A DNA stretch of 20,416 nt, from contig WVWW01000047.1 in NCBI GenBank assembly GCA_011773795.1, positions 4,886 to 25,301 on the forward strand, given 5' to 3'. The position numbers were made by a program, and so were the translations under genes. The notes beneath the pieces are model-generated. The model saw only the letters and a program-made list of their open reading frames with translations, did not search any database and was not told where the DNA came from. This DNA is from Acidobacteriota bacterium. Lineage in GTDB: Bacteria; Acidobacteriota; Polarisedimenticolia; Polarisedimenticolales; Polarisedimenticolaceae. Numbering within the stretch: the first letter of the stretch is position 1; every line of letters begins with the position of its first letter. Positions 14,823-20,416 of the stretch are shown here, piece by piece.

Positions 14823-15500
14823 CTAACTGCCGGCGATCTCCTCCAGACGCCGTGCGAAGTCCTCGTAACCTCTGCGCCTGGCGATCTGGATCGCGTTGAG
14901 ACCGGAGGAGCTCTTCAGCGGGTTGGCGCCGGCCTCGAGCAGCATCTCCGCGATTTCCAGCCGGCCGCTGCGGATCGCTTCGATCAGAGGGGTGGCTCCC
15001 GGGTTCACGCCGTCCGGGTCGGCGCCGCGATCGAGAAGGAACTCGACGGACTGGAGGTGTGCGAACTCGATGGCGGCGAGCAGCGCCGTGCTGTTCTGAG
15101 CGTCTCCCGTATCGATCTTCGCGCCGGCATCCAGCAGCATCGTCATCGCCTTCAGCTCTCCGCGTGAGGCCGGAATCCGCAAGATCCCCGGTAGCTCATC
15201 CGCACGCGCCCCCGCGGCGATCAGGACCTTCATCGTCGGCCGGTGGGACAGACGCGCGGCCAGCATCAACGGTGCATCGTTCGGATCCTCGAACGAGTTC
15301 ACGTCGTACCCGGCCGTAACGAACAGCTTCACCAGCTTGATGTCGTTGGACATCACGGCACGCGCGAGCCCCGCCGCGTCGAACGTCACATCGGAGCCTT
15401 CGATCTTTGCGCGGGCCCGCTCGGGCGAAGGGCTGCACGCACACGCGAGCAACACCAGGGACGCCACGACACCCTTGATCTGACCTGAACTCACGCCCAT
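14823..15500 (-). CDS. Ankyrin-repeat lipoprotein
   Basis: This 225-residue protein begins with a lipoprotein signal peptide (GVVASLVLLACACS; lipobox LLAC with lipidated C20). About five ankyrin repeats follow, recognisable by LVKLFVTAGYDVNS, PLMLAARLSHRPTMKVLIAAGA, MTMLLDAGAKIDTGDAQNSTAL, VEFLLDRGADPDGVNPGATPLIEAI and AEMLLEAGANPLKSSSGLNAI. Ankyrin repeats are protein-binding scaffolds; a membrane-anchored periplasmic or surface position is expected, with an unknown partner. The ATG ending at 15500 is used; a weak GAGAG abuts it, and the GTG two codons later has better spacing, leaving the signal peptide intact either way. The gene converges on the ABC exporter with only 4 bases between stops, so it is not in that operon. 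Confidence 0.87.
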   Translation of the reverse strand: MGVSSGQIKGVVASLVLLACACSPSPERARAKIEGSDVTFDAAGLARAVMSNDIKLVKLFVTAGYDVNSFEDPNDAPLMLAARLSHRPTMKVLIAAGARADELPGILRIPASRGELKAMTMLLDAGAKIDTGDAQNSTALLAAIEFAHLQSVEFLLDRGADPDGVNPGATPLIEAIRSGRLEIAEMLLEAGANPLKSSSGLNAIQIARRRGYEDFARRLEEIAGS

Positions 15501-15520
15501 CTCTCGACCGATCCACCCGA

Positions 15521-15526
15521 ATTATA
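15521..15526 (-). promoter_or_regulatory. Candidate -10 box for the ankyrin lipoprotein gene
   Basis: A perfect TATAAT on the minus strand (complement of ATTATA) lies 20 bases upstream of the start codon, in an otherwise GC-rich region. The expected -35 position falls inside the dyad at 15541-15558 and does not match consensus well. Confidence 0.45.
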
Positions 15527-15540
15527 ACTTCGTTCGTGAA

Positions 15541-15558
15541 ACCCGACGCCGGTCGGGT
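15541..15558. repeat. 18-bp dyad, possible operator
   Basis: ACCCGAC-GCCG-GTCGGGT is a perfect 7-bp inverted repeat with a 4-base centre. It lies between the divergent ankyrin and TPR genes and covers the expected -35 region of the ankyrin promoter, where a repressor or activator could bind. It could also simply be a hairpin. Confidence 0.45.
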
Positions 15559-15634
15559 CCACACCGGAAGGCGAGCGAGAACGATACGACACGGATTCCG
15601 CTCATCGGGATAGCCTTCGATGAGACGGTTCGAG

Positions 15635-15640
15635 TAGATT
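15635..15640 (+). promoter_or_regulatory. Candidate -10 box giving a leaderless TPR-gene transcript
   Basis: TAGATT ends 7 bases before the GTG at 15647, so transcription would start at the initiation codon. No Shine-Dalgarno sequence is visible upstream. The -35 region has no clear consensus match. Confidence 0.35.
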
Positions 15641-15646
15641 GGGCCC

Positions 15647-17782
15647 GTGAACAGCCGGACCCAGGCCATGGGGGCGTTGCTGGCCGTCGCGGTTGTCGCG
15701 GTGCTCTTCACGCTTTCTCTGCGGACGCCGGTGCAACCGGCCGAGGCCACCGCGGCCCTGGCGGCGGTCGAGACCTGTTATTCCGGCGAGGCGACCATCG
15801 CCCACCAGCTCGGCGAGCCCGACCCCAATCGCCTTCCGCTCCACGTCTGGATCCTGAGCGCAGCTGCTGGCGGAGACCCCGGGAGGGTGAGCATCCTCGC
15901 GGCGCGCGCTGCATCGTTTCTCGCCCTTCTCGTCGCCGCAGTCGCGGCCGCTGCCGCGTTCGGAAGGTGGCAGGTCTCCACGGTGTTCCTGATCCTGTGG
16001 ACCCCGGGGCTCTGGGCCGAAGCGACGCGGGGGACGCCGGGTGCGCTGCTGGCGGCGTTGATGATCCTCGGCCTCGCGGCCCACGAGGCGGGACGGCGAT
16101 TGAACGCGCCGAGCCTGCGATGGGCACTACCACCGATTCTCGGGGCGGTCGCATCGCTCGTATGGCGCCCCGCCGTTTTCTTCATCGGTCTGGCCCTGTT
16201 GGTGGAGGCGTTACGTCGCCCCCGTTCGCGCGAGGTGTCGTGGTCACGGTTGAGTGCCGGCGCGATCGCCGCGGTGGCCGTCATCGGCGCGTGGCGCATG
16301 GCGTATGCAGGCTTCGCCGCCGACTCGACGGGATGGTGGACGGCCGCGATCCGGGACCTGTGGGGCGGGGACGCCGTCCTCGCGAGTCGTTCGGTCGGTG
16401 AACGGATGGTCACCGTGGCGCTGGCGTGGCTTCCCGCGCTCGTCTTGCTGGTCGCTCGCAAGCCATCGAGAGAAGACGGGAGCGAGCCGCGCCGATCGAT
16501 CGGGAAGGGCACGATGGTCGCGGTGAGTGCGGTTGCGGCTCTGGCACTCTTCGCACCGGGGGTGCCGCCGGCGTTGCTGCTTCCGGCCACAGCGCTCGCC
16601 ATCGCCGTAGCGGCAATCGAGAGCCGGCGGCGCGCGCGAACCGCGCTGCTGGTCGCGATGCCGCTGCTGATCGCCGCGATCGTGTTGCACATGCCGCATC
16701 GCTCCGCCCGGCTGGACCCGAACGCGCTCGATGGGATCGTGGAGGACGACGTCGTCGTGATCGATCGGGAGATCGACGTCCGCGATGTCTGGGAGATCGT
16801 CAAGCACCTCGGACGCCCGGGTAGGCGCGCGGCCGCATCCGGCTCCTCCGCCGCCTTCATCGGGCACGCCGAGGTCGGTCCGGGCATCGTGGTCGAGCGC
16901 CCGGAGAATCCGGAAGGCTGGTCGCTTCTGGCGCGTCCGTTGTTACGCCCGGAGCTCCCGGACGACACGCGAGAGGATTTCGAGGCCAAGCTCGTGGCGG
17001 CGGAAACGGAGTACGCCGCGAATCCGTCCGACGCGCTGAGCTCGATCTGGGTCGGTCGCCGCATCGCCTATCTCGGCCGCTACCGCGACGCGATCGAGCA
17101 CTACGGCGCGGCGCTCCTCGTCCACCCGAACGACTCGCGCCTCTGGCGCCATCGCGGGCATCGCTTCATCTCGGTCCGCCGGCTCGATGAAGCGATCGCC
17201 GATCTCGAGCGCGCCGCAGAGCTGGAGCAGGGGAGAGAGGACCGGGTCGAGCCCGACGGTTTGCCCAACGCCGCCGGCATCCCGACCAGCACGACGCAGA
17301 CCAACATCTGGTACCACCTCGGCCTGGCCTACTACCTGAAGGGCGACCTGGATCAGACCGTTCGTTGTTATCGCGAGTACCTCGCTCGCTCGAAGAACGA
17401 CGACTCCCGGGTCGCCGGCACGCACTGGCTGCACATCGCGCTACGCAGGCTCGGCCGGGACGGCGAGGCTGCGGAGTTGCTCGCCGCCCTTCACGACGAC
17501 ATGCAGATCCTCGAGAATCACAGCTACCACGATCTGGCCCTGCTCTACGCCGGACGTCTGACGGCGGTCGAGCTCCAGGAGCGCCTCGACCGCGGGAACG
17601 GTCCCGGTCAGGCCGCGCTGGCCTACGGACTCGCGCGCTGGTACGAGGACACGGGAGAAATCGAGCGCGCACGCGAAGCGTACAGGCACATCGTCGCCGC
17701 GGCGGGTTGGGCGGCCTTCGGCACGATCGCTGCCGAGGCCGAGCTCGCACGCGAGTTGGTTCGGTCAAGACCGCTCTGGTGA
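15647..17782 (+). CDS. GT-C-like membrane domain fused to TPR domain
   Basis: This 711-residue protein has two halves. Residues 1-345 hold roughly eight to ten hydrophobic helices. After the first helix comes GEPDPNRLPLHVWIL (E57) followed by AARAASFLALLVAAV, a pattern like the first loop and second helix of GT39/ArnT-type glycosyltransferases ('E..P...PPL..W...R..S'). I do not see a full catalytic Asp/Glu set, so enzymatic activity is doubtful. Residues 345-440 form a soluble linker. Residues 440-711 carry TPRs (YLGRYRDAIEHYGAALLVHP, RLDEAIADLERAAEL, NIWYHLGLAYYLKGDLDQTV, TGEIERAREAYRHI) with the segment EPDGLPN and a C-terminal NDDSRVAGTHWL, resembling a stand-alone TPR family. The TPR half is probably a protein-interaction platform. 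GTG 15647 lacks a ribosome binding site; an ATG seven codons later is an alternative. Confidence 0.75.
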   Translation: MNSRTQAMGALLAVAVVAVLFTLSLRTPVQPAEATAALAAVETCYSGEATIAHQLGEPDPNRLPLHVWILSAAAGGDPGRVSILAARAASFLALLVAAVAAAAAFGRWQVSTVFLILWTPGLWAEATRGTPGALLAALMILGLAAHEAGRRLNAPSLRWALPPILGAVASLVWRPAVFFIGLALLVEALRRPRSREVSWSRLSAGAIAAVAVIGAWRMAYAGFAADSTGWWTAAIRDLWGGDAVLASRSVGERMVTVALAWLPALVLLVARKPSREDGSEPRRSIGKGTMVAVSAVAALALFAPGVPPALLLPATALAIAVAAIESRRRARTALLVAMPLLIAAIVLHMPHRSARLDPNALDGIVEDDVVVIDREIDVRDVWEIVKHLGRPGRRAAASGSSAAFIGHAEVGPGIVVERPENPEGWSLLARPLLRPELPDDTREDFEAKLVAAETEYAANPSDALSSIWVGRRIAYLGRYRDAIEHYGAALLVHPNDSRLWRHRGHRFISVRRLDEAIADLERAAELEQGREDRVEPDGLPNAAGIPTSTTQTNIWYHLGLAYYLKGDLDQTVRCYREYLARSKNDDSRVAGTHWLHIALRRLGRDGEAAELLAALHDDMQILENHSYHDLALLYAGRLTAVELQERLDRGNGPGQAALAYGLARWYEDTGEIERAREAYRHIVAAAGWAAFGTIAAEAELARELVRSRPLW

Positions 17783-17788
17783 CCGTGC

Positions 17789-17794
17789 TAGAGT
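17789..17794 (+). promoter_or_regulatory. Candidate -10 box for the OPT transporter gene
   Basis: TAGAGT lies in the 42-base gap after the TPR gene, 30 bases before the GTG at 17825. It may give the OPT and topoisomerase genes their own promoter. No good -35 is visible, and cotranscription from upstream is equally possible. Confidence 0.3.
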
Positions 17795-17824
17795 TAGCCG
17801 CTCCGATCCGCGCCGAGGTTCTTC

Positions 17825-19830
<2,006 letters not shown>

Positions 19831-19834
<4 letters not shown>

Positions 19835-20416
19835 GCACGGTCAAGTCGCAGAAGGCCAAACTCGGTCGGGTGACGGTCAAGGCGATCAAGGAAGTCGCCA
19901 CGACCATCGACAAGCGCATCGTGCGCATGCGCAAGCCGGAGGTGACGTTCCCGGTTCGATCGCTGGGCAACGTGCGCTACGACCCGCGTAAGGGTTACTT
20001 CGAGATCGGGCGGGACCGCTCCGCGCGCACGCTCACCGTCAACACGGCCAAGACCTTCGCCCAGACGCTGAAGATGATGGCGCTGTCCAAGGAGCTGGTC
20101 GAGACCAACGACTTCGCCACCAAGCGGGACGCCTACTACCAGTCCAAGAACTGGGGCGAGGCGAAGTTCGACGAGCAGACCGAGTCGGACACCGTGATGG
20201 ACGACATCGAGGCGATGTTCTCGATCCACGGCGTCAGCCGCGAGCAGCTGCGCTACATCCCCGACGAGCACGGCGGCGCGGTCGCCGGCGAGCTGATCGT
20301 CTACGACACCGACATGGAGACCGGCAAGACCGAGAAGATCGACTGCACGCGGTTCGGCTCCGGGGCCTACTCGATCCCGTCGCTGGTCGAGCAGCTGACC
20401 TTCGAGACCAAGGCGA
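19831..20416 (+). CDS. top6A: DNA topoisomerase VI subunit A (Spo11 family), N-terminal part
   Basis: The frame runs off the window end, giving 195 visible residues. The winged-helix (5Y-CAP) domain contains TKRDAYYQSKNWGEAKFDEQTESDTVMDDIE, matching the Topo VI A / Spo11 motif 'KR.[IL]YY.SK....F..Q.ESD....D.E'. The nucleophile that forms the 5'-phosphotyrosyl bond should be the second tyrosine, Y103. Downstream, FGSGAYSIPSLVEQLTFETKA is the family lead-in to the Toprim domain, whose acidic metal ligands lie beyond the window. Topo VI is an A2B2 type IIB enzyme that relaxes and decatenates DNA; the B subunit (GHKL ATPase) is not upstream here, and may lie downstream. GTG 19831 overlaps the OPT stop by GTGA with only a weak ribosome binding site. 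Topo VI is near-universal in archaea and patchy in bacteria, suggesting transfer at some point in the lineage. Confidence 0.9.

Overview
The window is a GC-rich, gene-dense bacterial chromosome segment with thirteen clear protein-coding genes (two cut by the window edges), one probable small membrane protein, and no RNA gene, CRISPR array or complete insertion sequence that I can see. A signal-peptide M23 peptidase, an ankyrin lipoprotein with a lipobox and a predicted outer-membrane porin-like protein point to a Gram-negative cell plan. Most starts are GTG. The last gene encodes the A subunit of topoisomerase VI (Spo11 family), which is uncommon in bacteria. Together these features suggest a high-GC environmental lineage (Acidobacteriota, Myxococcota, Planctomycetota or a candidate phylum). 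The phylum cannot be fixed from the sequence alone.

Layout. 1-435: C-terminal end of a PDZ protein, followed by a strong intrinsic terminator. 569-4140: a two-gene unit of a class I aminotransferase and an unusual 784-residue transketolase-like enzyme carrying GEG instead of GDG in the ThDP motif. 4148-5047 (minus): M23 peptidase, convergent with the transketolase. 5077-5169: a 93-bp element bounded by perfect 21-bp inverted repeats, lying in the divergent promoter region. 5255-8849: a likely operon of a membrane-anchored thioredoxin, a class V aminotransferase and a TldD-type metalloprotease. 8846-9613 (minus): porin-like protein, sharing a CTAG with the TldD stop. 9716-10666: threonine/serine dehydratase-like enzyme. 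10667-10982: a non-coding stretch with an AT-rich terminator and a hairpin-rich leader. 10983-11231: a small single-pass membrane protein. 11289-14818: the two subunits of an asymmetric heterodimeric ABC exporter, overlapping by GTGA. 14823-15500 (minus): ankyrin lipoprotein. 15647-17782: a GT-C-like membrane domain fused to TPRs. 17825-19834: OPT-family transporter. 19831-end: topoisomerase VI subunit A, overlapping the transporter gene by GTGA.

How the genes work together. The two ABC subunits have complementary lesions: Asp for the catalytic Glu in one and a degenerate signature in the other. These predict one consensus and one degenerate ATP site. The aminotransferase/transketolase pair suggests linked amino-acid and sugar-phosphate metabolism, but the substrate is unknown. 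Much of the rest is envelope biology (peptidase, thioredoxin, porin-like protein, lipoprotein, TPR membrane protein, transporter). I do not see a defence island or a clearly new multi-gene system. The points most worth a second look are bacterial Topo VI, the GEG transketolase, the inverted-repeat element, the GT-C/TPR fusion, and two genes whose -10-like boxes predict leaderless transcripts.
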